64,000 nt of DNA, taken from positions 13,999,476-14,063,475 of the forward strand of contig OX459104.1 in NCBI GenBank assembly GCA_949775045.1. The letters run 5' to 3'. Positions 33,061 to 44,923 of this stretch are shown here, in pieces. Position numbers and translations under genes: made by a program. The DNA comes from Metridium senile. Lineage: Eukaryota; Cnidaria; Anthozoa; Actiniaria; Metridiidae. Numbering within the stretch: position 1 is the first letter of the stretch; each line of letters begins with the position of its first letter. The notes beneath the pieces were generated by a model, which was given only the letters and a program-made list of their open reading frames with translations, did no database searches and was not told the origin of the DNA.

Positions 33061-33496
33061 ATCCAAAATAACCAACCAAACGTCAATCCCACCAACCAAC
33101 TAACCCGCCTTCTAGCCTAACAACCAACCAGCAAATTAACAAACCAACCAACCAACCAGCCAGCCGACCGACCGACCAACCAACCAACCAACCAACCAAC
33201 CAACCAACCAACCAACCAACCAACCAACCAACCAACCAACCAACCAACCAACCAACCAACCAACCAACCAACCAACCAACCAACCAACCAACCAGCCAAC
33301 CACCAAACCAACCAACCAACCAACCAACCAACCAACAAACCAACCAGCCAACCACCAAACCAACCAACCAACCAACCAACCAACCAACCAACCAACCAAC
33401 CAACCAACCAACCAACCAACCAACCAACCAACCAACCAACCAACCAACCAACCAACCAACCAACCAACCAACCAACCAACCAACCAACCAACCAAC
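33061..33496. repeat. (CCAA)n microsatellite
   Basis: About 380 bp of CCAA with two internal copies of the variant 'cagccaaccaccaaacc' (about 33292 and 33345) and a trace of CCGA (33164-33176). The minus-strand WLVG-repeat frames are artefacts. Confidence 0.95.
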
Positions 33497-33699
33497 CCCA
33501 AGGATGTGACTATAACCATTTAAGTTAAGTGAGCATATAAGAACATTTTAGCCCTCAATAACGTAAAAGATCTATTTGAAATATAAGTTTTAAGAAATCT
33601 CTAAAAGATCTTGGTAAAATTTTGACCAAGTTAATGATCACTTTAAATTAAATGTGGATTTTAATTTGTAAAAAGGTTTCATCTTCGCTTTTGTTTTTG

Positions 33700-33915
33700 T
33701 GTTTGAAGGCCTACTCCCGCGGGCCCTAAGGTCGCCTAAGATCGCCCAAGATCGGCAACTCAAATATAGCTAAGTTTCTTTAAAATCGCCTAAGATCGCC
33801 TAAGATCGCCCAAGATCGGCAAGTCGAATATAGCTAAGTTTCTTTAAAATCGCCTAAATTGCCCAGGATCGGCAGCTCAAATATGACTAAGTTTCATAAA
33901 ATCGACTATATAACA
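33700..33915. repeat. AATCGCC-motif cluster with 'ggcctactc' end
   Basis: Three tandem ~65-bp units with 'cgcctaagatcgcccaag' and 'aatatagctaagtttc'. It begins like the complete element at 49830-49966 but lacks the inverted right end. Confidence 0.7.
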
Positions 33916-35267
33916 AAATTGATTGTAATACAGTAACAAGCATGTGAGCTGTTGCTCACATTTTGTAACTAGTTCGAAATCTTTAGGAAACAAGTCTTAT
34001 TTCAATACATTAGCAGCACAAAACAAGCATTCATTTCGGTCTTGGTTTGATATGCTTGTTGCTTAAAGCTGCGACAACGTTTCTTTGAAATCATTATATA
34101 CTATATAAAAACATATATAGAGAAACATAAGATAAAAATTTAAAATATATAAATTTAAAATATTTTGGGGGGTGTTGCGAGAAACAATAGAAAAGTTTAC
34201 AAATCACCAGCTGAAAGCGCTGTCCTAAGTGCAGGCAAATTACCAAAATATAGAGATATATGAACTATGGAATGTTAATATTATAATGTACACCATTATT
34301 ACACCAGTACGAAAAAACTATATAATACCAATTTTTCCTTTATTTTTATTTATTGTTTTATTAATAAATAACAACAGTGAAAAAAAGAGCACACAAAACC
34401 AAGCAAAAGGTCTCGGTTCGAATCCTTGCACTGGCACTCAAAGACTTTTTTTCGCCAAAAATCTAAAAGTAAATTATGTAAATTAAGTCTGATGTTTACC
34501 CGTCAGTAGAGATGGGACATGGGAGAGGGGGAGGGCAATATCTGAATTATGGACATGAAGCATTATATAATGACACATGTGCCATTATATAATGCTTCAT
34601 GTTCATTTGCATTCCATTGTTCTTCTATTCTACACCATAATCCCTCCGCGTTTCAAACGTAGATTATGCGATATACAAGGCTTTCCTCGTGACCAGAGAG
34701 GAGCATCGGATTGGACAAAATGGTCATGAATTATTAATGAGTTTTTTTAATTAAAAGCTAATGATATTTTTTTCCATTTGTTTATCATTTTTTTCCATTT
34801 GTTTATATGTTTTGAGATAGAAAATTTCTTATTGGCCAGTACATATTCTATTCTTTCGTTGTATTTTAGAAAATTTATTCAAAATACCAATATACTTATA
34901 GGAATATATAATACTGCATGTGGCGCTTTTCGATCTGTAAAAAACCTAAGCTATCACTAAATAAATATATAAATATATATCTATACAAAATAGATTATGA
35001 GGCTGACTTGTTTGGATATGTTAAAACTATACTATTTACAAATACTTGTAAATAGATTATGCTATGGGTTATTAATCAATAAAGGGACTGCGTTTGTTGT
35101 CAATTGAAGTTCATTACACTGTTTGGGAGCACTAACTGTAAACGCTCTATCATCAACTTTGATCTAAGATGATGCGGGGATTACTCTCTAAAATAGACAT
35201 GTTTTAAGAAGGCTCCGTACAGTTTTTCAAGTGCTCGACTGGTCAACTTTAAGCGGCTGTAGATCTT
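33916..35267. other. No gene; tRNA-like pieces and hairpins
   Basis: 34405-34440 has a perfect B box (GGTTCGAATCC) and 'ctggcac', followed by a T run. 34208-34236 looks like an anticodon arm ('gaaagcgctgtcctaagtgc'). The two may be halves of one tRNA-derived SINE split by about 170 bp. A hairpin lies at 34549-34608. The frames here are not supported. Confidence 0.4.
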
Positions 35268-36559
35268 ATTTGCATACACCCTCAGCTTTGACATTTTGCC
35301 CAGTTGTTACATAAAGATTAAAGTTTGCAAGGGTATGTTACGACCTATACAGTGCTAATATATAGCAGTTTGCTTAGAAGTATACCAACTTTGGAAAAAT
35401 TCGTAAAAGTTGATTTCGAATAATTTGAGGGTCATTTTTTAAAGTGCACCTGACGCCTTTCATGATATTTTGCGAATCTGTTGTACATGAGGTGTATAAT
35501 AAGTGTATTTAATTTGTCTTGATATCGACCTCTCCTTTCTGAGATATAAACATTTGAAATCTGAAAATGCAAATTAAGTGACGTCATCCCAGGCCTCATT
35601 AAATATACAAAAGTTCTCTGGAAATAATTATAGCAATTTTTTAAAGCTCAATATCTGTATTACTAATATTCACTCTACCATTAACATTTTTACTACTTCA
35701 CAAAAACAAGCTTGCTGTCAGCTTTGAAACAAAACTTTGACAAATTCCTAGGATGACGTCACCTCATTTGCATTTTCAGATTTCAAATGTTCATATCTCA
35801 AAAAGGAGAGGTCGACATCAAGAAATATTAAGTACACTTATTATATACCTCATGTACAACAGATTTGCAAAATATCATGAAGGGCGTCAGGTGCACTTTA
35901 AAGCTACAAATTCACTACTTCTTGTTTCCGATTCCATAATTTTTCAAAGAAAGCTCCCTAAAGACTATGACTCCCTAACTGTCTAAATCTTGTTCCAACA
36001 GCAGACTTCTTAATTGTAGGCAAAATTTAAATTTGCAAAGTGCGTTTCACAGAATACACCTAACTTTTGCATTTTATTTGATTGTCTTTAATAGCTTCAA
36101 TCAAGTCAGCACTTGAAACGCGTCTTTGAAATATCCGACAAATTTAACTCATGGAAATTAAAAACAATATATGGCCGGGACGCGTTTTTTATTGAGTACT
36201 CAACGCCATTTTAATGAGTTTTGAAAAAATCAGCCCAATTTTGTGTCTCCGTTTAAACACACTGACGGAGATCCAAAGCACTTTACGGCTTGGAATTTTG
36301 CCTACTAGTAGTTTGATGTTGAATTTCTTCAAACGTCGTATACTTCTAGGAAAACTGCTATATATTAGCATTGTTTAGGTTGTTTTAAAAGTTTGGTTTC
36401 GAAAAACGAAAAGCGTAAAATCGCTGCTAATCAAAAATAGCGATATCATTGTTTCGTCGCTATGGTAACTTCGATGTAAACAAAAATACACACCCTAAGA
36501 AAATTCAATCTTTATGTAACAACTATAGGCAAAATGTCAAAGCTGCAGGTGTTTGCATT
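35268..36559. mobile_element. 1.3-kb non-autonomous element with nested inverted repeats
   Basis: Outer inverted arms (35268-35340 and 36490-36559, 'agctttgacattttgcc') enclose a second inverted pair (about 35428-35600 and 35745-35915, sharing 'gttgtacatgaggt', 'tttgaaatctgaaaatg'-like and 'ggatgacgtcacc'-like blocks). No transposase frame. The right end abuts the 'gcgggccgag' block of the duplicated segment, and the element is absent at the equivalent place near 51283. Confidence 0.75.
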
Positions 36560-36907
36560 AGCGGGCCGAGTCAACATCTGAATAGGTTAAAGAAAAACGT
36601 ACAAATTTCATTATAACCTGTGCACTTCAAAGTTGCATCTGTTTTTATTTGCCAAAACTTGTTAATCAAGTTTATATATATTGGCCATTATGCAAGAACA
36701 GCTGAATCTTGAATGCAGCTGAATCTTCTCTATGAATCTTATAAAAATGAAACAAACCAACAAGGAAAAACATTTATATAAATGGTTAATAATATATATA
36801 GTAAATACAAATTTCAATCTTTTTTATCTTTCTTTCTGTAGTGTACTTCGATCCCAACATTGTTTTTTTCTGATATACTATTATTTTAAATGGGAGATGT
36901 CTTCTTA

Positions 36908-37762
36908 AAGGAATTATAAAGTTACGAAGTTTCGGTCTCACCATGAAACCATCATAAGGTACAAGTAAATTATGCAAATACATCATTTAAAACTGCGTTA
37001 TAACAAAAGGTATTGTTCGTAAGCACAATAGTTATTTAAAGGTTCTTAATGAAATAACTTTGCTTTTATCGAGTCACTTTGTACGTTGAACACGGGTTGG
37101 CGAACTTGAATAAACAATATTTAAAAAATTAAACAGTCTAGTTTGGTTCTACATCGCTTCAGGACTTTAAACTGTTTGGCACTAATATGTTCAAGGCCAT
37201 GTTCACTGCGAATATATTTACCAATCGAACTTGATTTCTGTTGATGTTCAGCTATACGTTGGTCGAGGTGACGACGTGTAAAACCAACATAACGACTTGA
37301 ATTAATCGCACAATCGCATTTAAAATATTAAACAAGTGAACACTCATTTGGTTGATTACATCCTGTTTTTCTTCACATATCTTCATATATCAGCTATACG
37401 TTGGTCGAGGTGACGGCGTGTAAAACAAATATAACTTGAATCGGACAAGTCACATTTAAATTCATAAACAACACTGAATTGGTTGCTTACATCCGGCTTT
37501 TCCTCGCGTATCTTCATATCTTCTCCAACGTTTCTACCAGTAAACACGGGAATAAGTCCTTGTTTATAGTGTTACCAAGGTGACTAAGCCGTTTTCTAAC
37601 TATATCGGCCGATGGTTGGTCTTTATGTGGAATAGTAAAGCAACACACCCTGACATCGTCGAGAAGCCCAGGCCCACCATGAGCAGTGTCAGCAGTCTTG
37701 GTTTCATGATGAGACTGAAACGTCGTAACTTTATAATTCCTTTAATTTTCATTATTAAATCA
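36908..37762 (-). mobile_element. Penelope-like retroelement fragment with GIY-YIG-type domain
   Basis: An 855-bp insertion flanked by the 13-bp direct repeat 'agatgtcttctta' (36895-36907 and 37763-37775). Both homologous sites (about 38880 and 51767) lack it. Its ends are inverted ('aaggaattataaagttacga'). The minus strand encodes a Penelope-type C-terminal region: VVYEFKCDLSDSSYICFTRR followed by HLDQRIA, and again SSRYVGFTRRHLDQRIAEHQ with SSSIGKYI. The endonuclease core is partly duplicated and frame-disrupted, so it is dead. Reverse transcriptase is missing, as in a 5'-truncated copy. Confidence 0.8.
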
Positions 37763-38265
37763 AGATGTCTTCTTATTGTTCTTATTTGCTTGGTTTTGAA
37801 ATTCTCCCAATATAAGCTTCTTTGATGATAAATCTTATTCGCTCTAATTTGGTCAATTTAAATCTCCCTACAATCCCTATATTTGGAAGAAAACCCTGAC
37901 CATTTTCCAGTACCTTCCTCTTAGGCAATACTATTGTATTAGTTCATCCTATCTTATCTTTCTAATTAAAGGCTTTGGCAAGCTCATACATTTCCTTCAA
38001 GGTGTCCACCTAATACAAAATAGGTCGTAGGAGTGAATTTGTTAAAAGGTTTTTTACTTTTTGGGAAAACACCTTCAAGTAGCCATGTAATGAGCAAAGA
38101 AAACTAATCTAAAATCATGGCATTCACTCCTTGATGATGTTCCGATTGTGTTTGTGATATGGCTGTGATCAATTAACGTGTTTATTCCAAAATTCGTTGT
38201 TGCTGTAAAAACTACAGTCCAGACTATGTAAACTAAACCAAAAATATATTTAACTAACTTTTTAT

Positions 38266-38372
38266 TGTGACAAATAAATAAATAAACCAAACCAAACTAT
38301 ATGCTATATATGTGTTGTTGAGGAAATATATATTGTTATTGTGACAAATAAATAAACTAAACTAAACTACGT
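38266..38372 (+). mobile_element. LINE 3' tails (two)
   Basis: Two copies of 'ttattgtgacaaataaataa' with AAACT-type tails. They match the tail of the relic at 3486-4020, on the opposite strand. Confidence 0.6.
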
Positions 38373-38479
38373 TTATGTCTGTGATTGTTAAGCAAAACAA
38401 GCTAAAGTGTCAATTGGTCTGGGGCGGTTTTTTGATTTCCGTTCCATCAATTAAAATACAAAAAGCAGCTCAAAAACGT

Positions 38480-38632
38480 ATTTATTTATTTATTATTTAT
38501 TAGTTTCTTCCATTTAGTGTGCATAAAAAGTTACACAACTAAAATACATGAACAAATAGACATTTACATAGTAGCACTAAATGAGGGGCAAAACGAACGG
38601 ACTCTTAGTCACAACGAGGTTAGCCCACGATC
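38480..38632 (-). mobile_element. Short LINE-like insertion unique to unit 1
   Basis: An AT-tailed insertion (minus strand ends in 'aataaataaataaa') separates 'agctcaaaaacgta' from 'gtgatcaagagatta'. In unit 2 these are adjacent (about 53050-53080). Confidence 0.6.
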
Positions 38633-39443
38633 GTGATCAAGAGATTAACCATATAATATAGAGATGATATTAGAATAATGTGGAAATGGAAATGGACAAC
38701 GCTTCTATTCAGGTTGTTTTTTGGGAATTGTTTGTCATTGTTTCACGATAAAGGAATATATAAATGGATAATTACATATATAGTAAATACAAATTTCAAC
38801 TTTTTTTTATCTCTTTCCCTCTATGCTGTACTTCGATCCCAACATGATATTATTATTTTTTTCGATATACAATTATTTTAAATGGGAGATGTCTTCTTAT
38901 TGTTCTTATTTGCTTGATTTTGAAATTATCCCAACATAAGCTTCTTTGATATACTATTATAATGGTTCATCCAATCTTGTCTTTCTTATTAACACTTTTT
39001 AAAACAAAATGGCTTTGGCAAGTTCATACATTTCCTTCAAGGTGTCCACCTAATACAAAATAGGTCGTAGGAGTGAATTTGTTAAAAGTTTTTTTTTTTT
39101 TTGCTTTTTTTAGAAAACACCTTCAAGTAGCCATATAATGAGCAAAGAAATTTAAAATCATGGCATTCACTGCTTGATGATGTTCCAATTGTGTTTGTGA
39201 TATGGCTATGATCAATTAACGTGTTATTTGGTTTCCCTTCCATCATTATAAGGTAGCTCAAATACGTAGAATGTGATCAAGAGATTATCCATATAATATA
39301 GAGATGATATTAGAATAATATGGAAATGGAAATGGACAACGCTTCTATTCAGGTTGTTTTTGGGAATTGTTTGTCATTGTTTCACGATCACGTACGTAAA
39401 ATCAAAAAGGAAGAAACGAATGGCATGTATTGTTCAAATTTAT

Positions 39444-39450
39444 TATAAAA
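39444..39450 (+). promoter_or_regulatory. TATA box of B-type receptor
   Basis: TATAAAA 81 bp before the ATG at 39525. The same box lies exactly 81 bp before the ATG at 53351. Both sit in a conserved stretch starting 'catgtattgttc' and ending 'ttccgaagcaaacc' at the ATG. Confidence 0.7.
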
Positions 39451-39524
39451 TACGAACGAAGCACACTTTCAGCAGGGCTTTACATTTTTAAGAAGTTGAG
39501 CGACGTTTAATTCCGAAGCAAACC

Positions 39525-40493
39525 ATGTCCTACACCAACTTTACAACAAGTAATCAGTCTCTTTGCTCAGTGGTCTCGATCACGCCAGATTTCGACATTT
39601 ATAACCTCACAAACCTTCCAAACTCGGTTGAACCAAACTGGATGTTCTTTGCAGTCGTCAATGGTATCATCGCCCCACCAACGGTCGTCATTAACCTGCT
39701 GGTCATTTATGTGATTCTTAAAGATGGAAGTCTACGAAAATCTATTTACAACAACTTACTTGTCGCCTTAGCAGTAACTGACTTTTTGGAAGGACTTCTA
39801 GTAGATTCAGTATATTGTTCGTATCTTGTCTCTCTTCTGTTAAGACGTCCACATCCATGTTTGTTTAGCCTTTACTCTATACTAGCAATGCTTTGCAGTT
39901 GCTTGACAATGAATACCTTAATGATTTCCAGTTTAGAGAGGTACCTTGCCATAGAGCACCCTCAGTTCTACTTGAAAGATGTCACAGTCAAGAAAGTGCT
40001 AATTGCGACAGTTTTTATATGGTTGTTTGCGCCAACAGCCATGATTTCGGGGAGAATTTTCTTTGACAACTCAGAAACTTTGCGAAAAGTTCCTATTGTG
40101 TTGATTGGAATCTTAAATTTGATTGTGATTTTGTACTGTTCTTTAAAAGTACAAATAAGAGCACATCGCCATAGGAGAGCCATCCAAGCACAAGTACAAG
40201 CAGTACAACAGGAAGAGCAAGAAGAACAGCAACGACGACTCAAGGAATTCAAGCGAGCCGTCACCATGAGTATGCTAGTGCTTGCATCGATTCTCTTCTA
40301 CTGCCCTTTTATCATCGGCGGGATTGTATTGGCAATCAAAGGCAAAGATGTTACTGCTGACTTTAAATATATTGCTCAACCAATTGGCGGAACATTTATC
40401 CATCTGCAATCCCTCGTGAACCCTTTGATTATGTCTCTTCGTCTATCGTACATCCGTCAAGGAATCAAAAAGAAACTTTTCTGTCGTGACTGA
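39525..40493 (+). CDS. Rhodopsin-class orphan GPCR, B-type paralogue 1
   Basis: A 322-residue intronless receptor. N57 in TM1, LAVTD with D86 in TM2, ERY 138-140, WLFAP in TM4, FYCP in TM6, NPLIM 299-303 in TM7. No Cys in the second extracellular loop. The third intracellular loop carries a Gln/Glu/Arg-rich block (QEEQEEQQRRLKEFKR). It ends FCRD, as does the copy at 53351, which it also matches in promoter and 5' leader. From TM6 onward, however, it is nearly identical at DNA level to the A-type gene at 31876 ('cttctactgcccttttatca' onward), which suggests gene conversion between neighbours. Ligand unknown. Confidence 0.92.
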   Translation: MSYTNFTTSNQSLCSVVSITPDFDIYNLTNLPNSVEPNWMFFAVVNGIIAPPTVVINLLVIYVILKDGSLRKSIYNNLLVALAVTDFLEGLLVDSVYCSYLVSLLLRRPHPCLFSLYSILAMLCSCLTMNTLMISSLERYLAIEHPQFYLKDVTVKKVLIATVFIWLFAPTAMISGRIFFDNSETLRKVPIVLIGILNLIVILYCSLKVQIRAHRHRRAIQAQVQAVQQEEQEEQQRRLKEFKRAVTMSMLVLASILFYCPFIIGGIVLAIKGKDVTADFKYIAQPIGGTFIHLQSLVNPLIMSLRLSYIRQGIKKKLFCRD

Positions 40494-40662
40494 CTTTAGT
40501 CTTGTTGAAGACTAACGATATCTGAGTATGTGAACAACCTGCCTGCCTACTGTCAATGTCCTGATGCCATGAGTTGCCTTATTTAGAATTTCCAATACAC
40601 CCTATATATACATTTATTTCATTACTCGTGCTTTCCATAGGCGTACCCGAGTTATAAAATGA

Positions 40663-40810
40663 GTTTAGTTTAGTTTAGTTTAGTTTAGTTTAGTTTAGTT
40701 TAGTTTAGTTTAGTTTAGTTTAGTTTAGTTTAGTTTAGTTTAGTTTAGTTTAGTTTAGTTTAGTTTAGTTTAGTTTAGTTTAGTTTAGTTTAGTTTAGTT
40801 TAGTTTAGTT
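40663..40810. repeat. (TTTAG)n tract
   Basis: About 29 uninterrupted copies of the pentamer. On the minus strand this is CTAAA, like the AAACT tail of the local LINE family, so an expanded retroelement tail is a reasonable origin. Confidence 0.95.
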
Positions 40811-40847
40811 CTTAACAATTGATATCATAATTATAATTATAAATTAT

Positions 40848-40955
40848 AATAATAGAGGTTGATAATATTAAGGAGTGGTCTGCACTAAACGTTATTTGAA
40901 GCTCAACCTTGACAAAACAAAAGAGCTAGTACTTAAGAAATATTGACAAACCCAG
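40848..40955 (+). mobile_element. LINE reverse-transcriptase relic
   Basis: Translates as EVDNIKEWSALN, a frameshift, then YLKLNLDKTKELVLKK. This is the conserved region after the YADD block of non-LTR reverse transcriptases. Short and dead. Confidence 0.65.
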
Positions 40956-41547
40956 TTCATTACTAGGATGTTGCCGCTTACAGTAAATATTTAATTAACA
41001 TATATATACTCCGAAACAGAGCACTGAAATTTGTTTATATGAAGTTTACAAGACCTATGATACTTAAGAAGAACGATAGTGCTCTTTGGTTGAAGACCTC
41101 CAAGTCTACAAATAACGATTCAAGAAAAGTTTTCTAAATAGATGTATTTTCCCGTATTCTCAGTCAAATATATTAACCATTGTATCTATATATATTAGTC
41201 ATATATTTACTCATTTTATGTATATATATATTATTAATAAGTATTACTATATTTACATATAAGTTTAAATGTTTGTTTCAGGGTAGTTCGGGACTTATGG
41301 ATTCCTTCGATGGAATCCTTTAAAACTCTAGTTCGCTGTAGTTCGCTGTAGTTCGCTGTAATTGTTTCATTTGCCCGTTTATATATTTTAATTTTGTTAA
41401 ATATTGTATCTATTTGTTGTTGATATTTCATCACTCGTAAATAAAATCAATAAACATTCAAAGTTATTCAAGTCAAATGTGAAAGCATGTCAACTATCAA
41501 GGCAGCCGCAAATTACGCTCGTCGGGAATGTTTGAAAATACCTCTTA

Positions 41548-41679
41548 GGGGCTGTTTATATGAAAGCGAGTTGTCCCTGCTAGCTGGGATAACTCTTTTG
41601 TTTTGTATTCCCCAGGGGATTCAAAACAATAGAGTTATCCCGGCTAGCAGGGACAACTCGCCTTCATATAAACAGCCCC
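41548..41679. mobile_element. Harbinger-type MITE, TTA target duplication
   Basis: Ends GGGGCTGTTTATATGAA and its inverse, flanked by TTA on both sides (41545-41547 and 41680-41682). Arms contain 'cgagttgtccctgctagc'. A three-base T(A/T)A-type duplication is typical of PIF/Harbinger elements. Confidence 0.85.
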
Positions 41680-41799
41680 TTACAGACACAGTTTTAAAAA
41701 GCGCGTGTCTGGGCCGTTTAACTTATGATAAAGCGTTGCACGACGGCCCAGGAACGCCTGCATAAGTCACGTAAATAATTGCCCGGAGGCTCGGCCTCT

Positions 41800-42979
41800 A
41801 GGTGATACCACACACAAACTTAAAACGCAAAAAATATTTAATGGCTCGGTTCAATAGTGTACAACAAACGATTCCAACCAACAAAGCGCTATTATAGATA
41901 ATAGTCCCCTTAGTTCTTTGTCAATCAGAAACGCGCTATTAAAAACATCCAGAGAAGCCTGTCACAGTCATTCCCGCCTTATATTCTCGGTTTTCACGTG
42001 ACGACATAAAAATGCTCAAGTGTAAACTACGAATCGCAGACAGCTGGTCCTCTAGAATTTTGTAGATGTGTTTGAAATATATTATTCCTGAAAGTGCGGT
42101 TGTGTTTCTTAATTTTTCGCTCTCGAGATATTGAATGCGAAATTCTAGAGCCGTAAAAATATATAAATCATCTTTCTTGGCTGGTACACTTACGAAACTG
42201 TTTGTTGATTAAAAATTTCCCCTGTAAATCGTTTTAGTTCGAGTTAAATTGTAATGTCGACGCCTGAATATTGTGCGCCTTGTTGGTGTACACAAGCTGT
42301 ACACCAACATAGCGGCTCTCTATATTCTTGGCAAAAACAGTAGCATATGATATCTTGGCAGCAAAAGCACGGTTTGATTTGAATTGATAATGTTAAGATA
42401 TCTGAAACGAACTGAAATATTTATGATTACGTCAATGAAAACCGAGAATACACTGTCAGGCGGTCTAAATAACCGGCGGTAGAAATATGGAAAAAAACCA
42501 TATATCATTCAAAGAGTATTCGAGGCTCTACAGTCATTTTGAATGAGAATCGACTTATAAGAGAATGGCCGAACCGAGAAAATACAACGATATCGATTAG
42601 AAATCTTGCAAATTACTTATGCTATTCTTCACGCATAGCCATGTATCCCACATCAAAATGTCCGCAAAGGCATGGTGTTTTCGAATCTGGTGTTAACTTT
42701 AATTTCAAATATAGCCTGTCTCTCTTGTAAAATTTATCAAACCGTTCGCTTTCAACTTAGAAAGTACTTATACTTATTAGCAAAATCATTTGATAAGGAC
42801 AATATCATTTGATAAGGACAATAACAGATTGAAATAAATGTATTCACTTTTACTTTTTTTTTTTTTTTTTACTTTTATGCAACTATTTTGAGAAAAGATC
42901 CAAAAAACATGATTTTGAGGTCGTATTTCTGCCTGTTTGTGTGGGCTGACATGGGTACCGTGAGACATGAATTAATTAT
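41800..42979. other. No gene; dispersed repeat at left
   Basis: 41800-41900 ('taccacacacaaact' ... 'atatttaatggctcggttca') matches three copies at 54900-55300. A hairpin is at 42284-42311 ('gttggtgtacac' and its inverse). Poly-T at 42854-42870. No supported frame. Confidence 0.5.
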
Positions 42980-42981
42980 AG

Positions 42982-43240
42982 CTGACTAAATGTTAACACC
43001 TGGTTTAGGTTTTCAGTGGGAGATACGATGTCTTCTTAGTTTTCTTTTTTGCTTCTTCCAAATTACTGACAAATATAATATTCCCAAATAATAAACCAGT
43101 ATCTGACTAAATGTTAACACCTGTTTTAGGTTTTCAGTGGGAGATGTCTTCTTAGTTTTCTTTTTTGCTTCTTCCAAATTACTGACAAATATAATCTTTC
43201 CAAATAATAAACCAGTAGCTGACTAAATGTTAACACGTGT
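42982..43240. repeat. ~118-bp tandem duplication
   Basis: 'ctgactaaatgttaacacct' begins units at about 42982, 43104 and (partial) 43219. Each contains 'gatgtcttcttagttttc'. Confidence 0.85.
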
Positions 43241-43879
43241 TTTCCGATGAAAAAAACGTATATCCCGTTTGAAATTATTTCTAGTGGAGTGAAGTCTTGA
43301 AGTCCGTAATTTAATAAAAAAATGTTGGAATTCATTTGCTGTAAATGAGAATATATAAATTACATCAATAAATATATATATATAAATACTTCAATTCTGC
43401 AAGAGGACTTGCTATAAAAAGACCTCGAAAACTTAAAATGCTTTGAAACTTCAGATTAAGATTATTGCATTTTGGGTACTTATTATTACAAAATAAATCC
43501 TACACTCATTGGGTAATTGTTTTTCGAGAACGGAGGCAATTTTGATTTTTGATGTTTTATAGGACCTATATATAGTTGTGCCCAAATTCCTACCTCTCAA
43601 ATTAGCTTCGTTTCGATATAAAATTTAACTAAAACTAAGATAATTATTGTAAAGTATTTACAATTATCAACAACAACAACAATTACAAATTATCCCTTTT
43701 TGATTGATTTTACCTAATAGTGAATGTTTTACAGATTTTCGATTATCCATAATCTAATTTCGGTGCAAATGTTATTTAGCTATAGCAGGTTTCCGTGACT
43801 ATTTTTGAGTGGCCCCAAAAATGTTACTTTACATATCGAAAGACGTAATGTTTCTCTTTCTTTTCAAAATAATTTAAAT

Positions 43880-44345
43880 AATTTGCTATTCTGAACAACA
43901 TATGTTTTAAATTGCCATTTGTCACGCTTTCACGTGAGCATTTTCCAAAAATAAGCAACAAGAATTTGTATGCCTGACTGGCAAGCCTTGACATTAGCTA
44001 TATAAATTCCTGTACTTTTGATTATTTTAAAAATCCTCAAGTTTAAGTTTTAAAGATGTTGAGATAAAACTAAATAAGAAAATCGCTTTAATTTCGTCAA
44101 TCTTTATCTCCCTGCAATCTTAATGGGAGGAAGAACTTCTTAAACATTTGCTATTCAGAACAACATATGTTTTTATTTCCCTTTTGCCATGCTTTCACGT
44201 GACCATTTTCCAAAAATAAATAGCAAGGATTTGTATGACTTCAGCTATATTAACTCTGTACTTTTTGATGATTTTAAAAAAGCCTTAGAATTTTAGTTTT
44301 AAAGATATTGCGGTAAAACTAAGTAATAAAATAAATCATATTCGC
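43880..44345. repeat. Diverged ~265-bp tandem duplication
   Basis: 'acaacatatgttt' ... 'tttcacgtga' ... 'cattttccaaaaata' occurs at about 43897 and 44160. The following 'tctttatctccctacaatct' block relates to the receptor 5' flank. Confidence 0.6.
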
Positions 44346-44923
44346 TTTAATTTGGTCAATCTTTATCTCCCTACAATCTTAATGGGAGGAAGAACTTCTT
44401 ACACATTTCCAAGTACATTCCTCTTGCGAAATACTATTTTATTTGTTAATGCTTTTTTGTCTAATCCTAATCAACACTTTTTAAAACAAAACAAAGCGTT
44501 TCCCCCAGGAAGTTAAGATGATTGTTTTGTGAAAACACTTGAGCAAACGAATAAGGTCAATTTTTCAAAATTCTCTTCCAGTCTCGCTTTAATTTATATA
44601 AACATATAAATTTAATGTACTTAAACATATATAAATGTCAGAAAATATATCTTTAAGTTTTATCACTGCCATATAAATCAAATTAATAACCATCTGCAAT
44701 ATACTTTTTTTGAATGCTCTACTGAAAAGCTCTGGGTTAACTATTGACAAAGTTATAATTATCATTTAAAAGATACCGCGGTTTGTGTTTTAGGTTTAAG
44801 ATATCGGGCCTTTGCTTTCACGTTTTTAATAGAAGCTAAATTTTAACTAATAAATTGATCCTAAAATATTAAACTTGAAGTCAAATTGCATATTCAGAGT
44901 GTAATTATACTGTTATACATATA

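Larger units (their letters stand above)
36700..39400 (+). repeat. Tandemly duplicated 5' flank of the B-type receptor
   Basis: The blocks 'atatagtaaatacaaatttc' (36794, 38778), 'gggagatgtcttctta' and 'ggtgtccacctaatacaaaa' (38002, 39034) occur twice upstream of the gene at 39525. They occur once upstream of the gene at 53351 (about 51660-52210). Confidence 0.85.
31876..40500 (+). repeat. Segmental duplication, unit 1 (A+B receptor pair)
   Basis: Parallels 46481-54320. The order is the same in both: A-type gene, CCAA microsatellite, 'gtgagcatataagaacattt', AATCGCC cluster, long AT-rich spacer, 'gcgggccgagtc' block, promoter block, B-type gene. Offsets are about 14.6 kb between A genes and 13.8 kb between B genes; the difference is due to later insertions. 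Confidence 0.85.

Noticed and set aside
33083..33519. Long minus-strand frames of WLVG repeats
   Set aside because: Direct translation of a CCAA tetranucleotide array in all three frames; no stop codon can occur in it.
40663..40810. Interstitial telomere repeat
   Set aside because: The pentamer is TTTAG, not TTAGGG, and matches the tail of the local LINE family.
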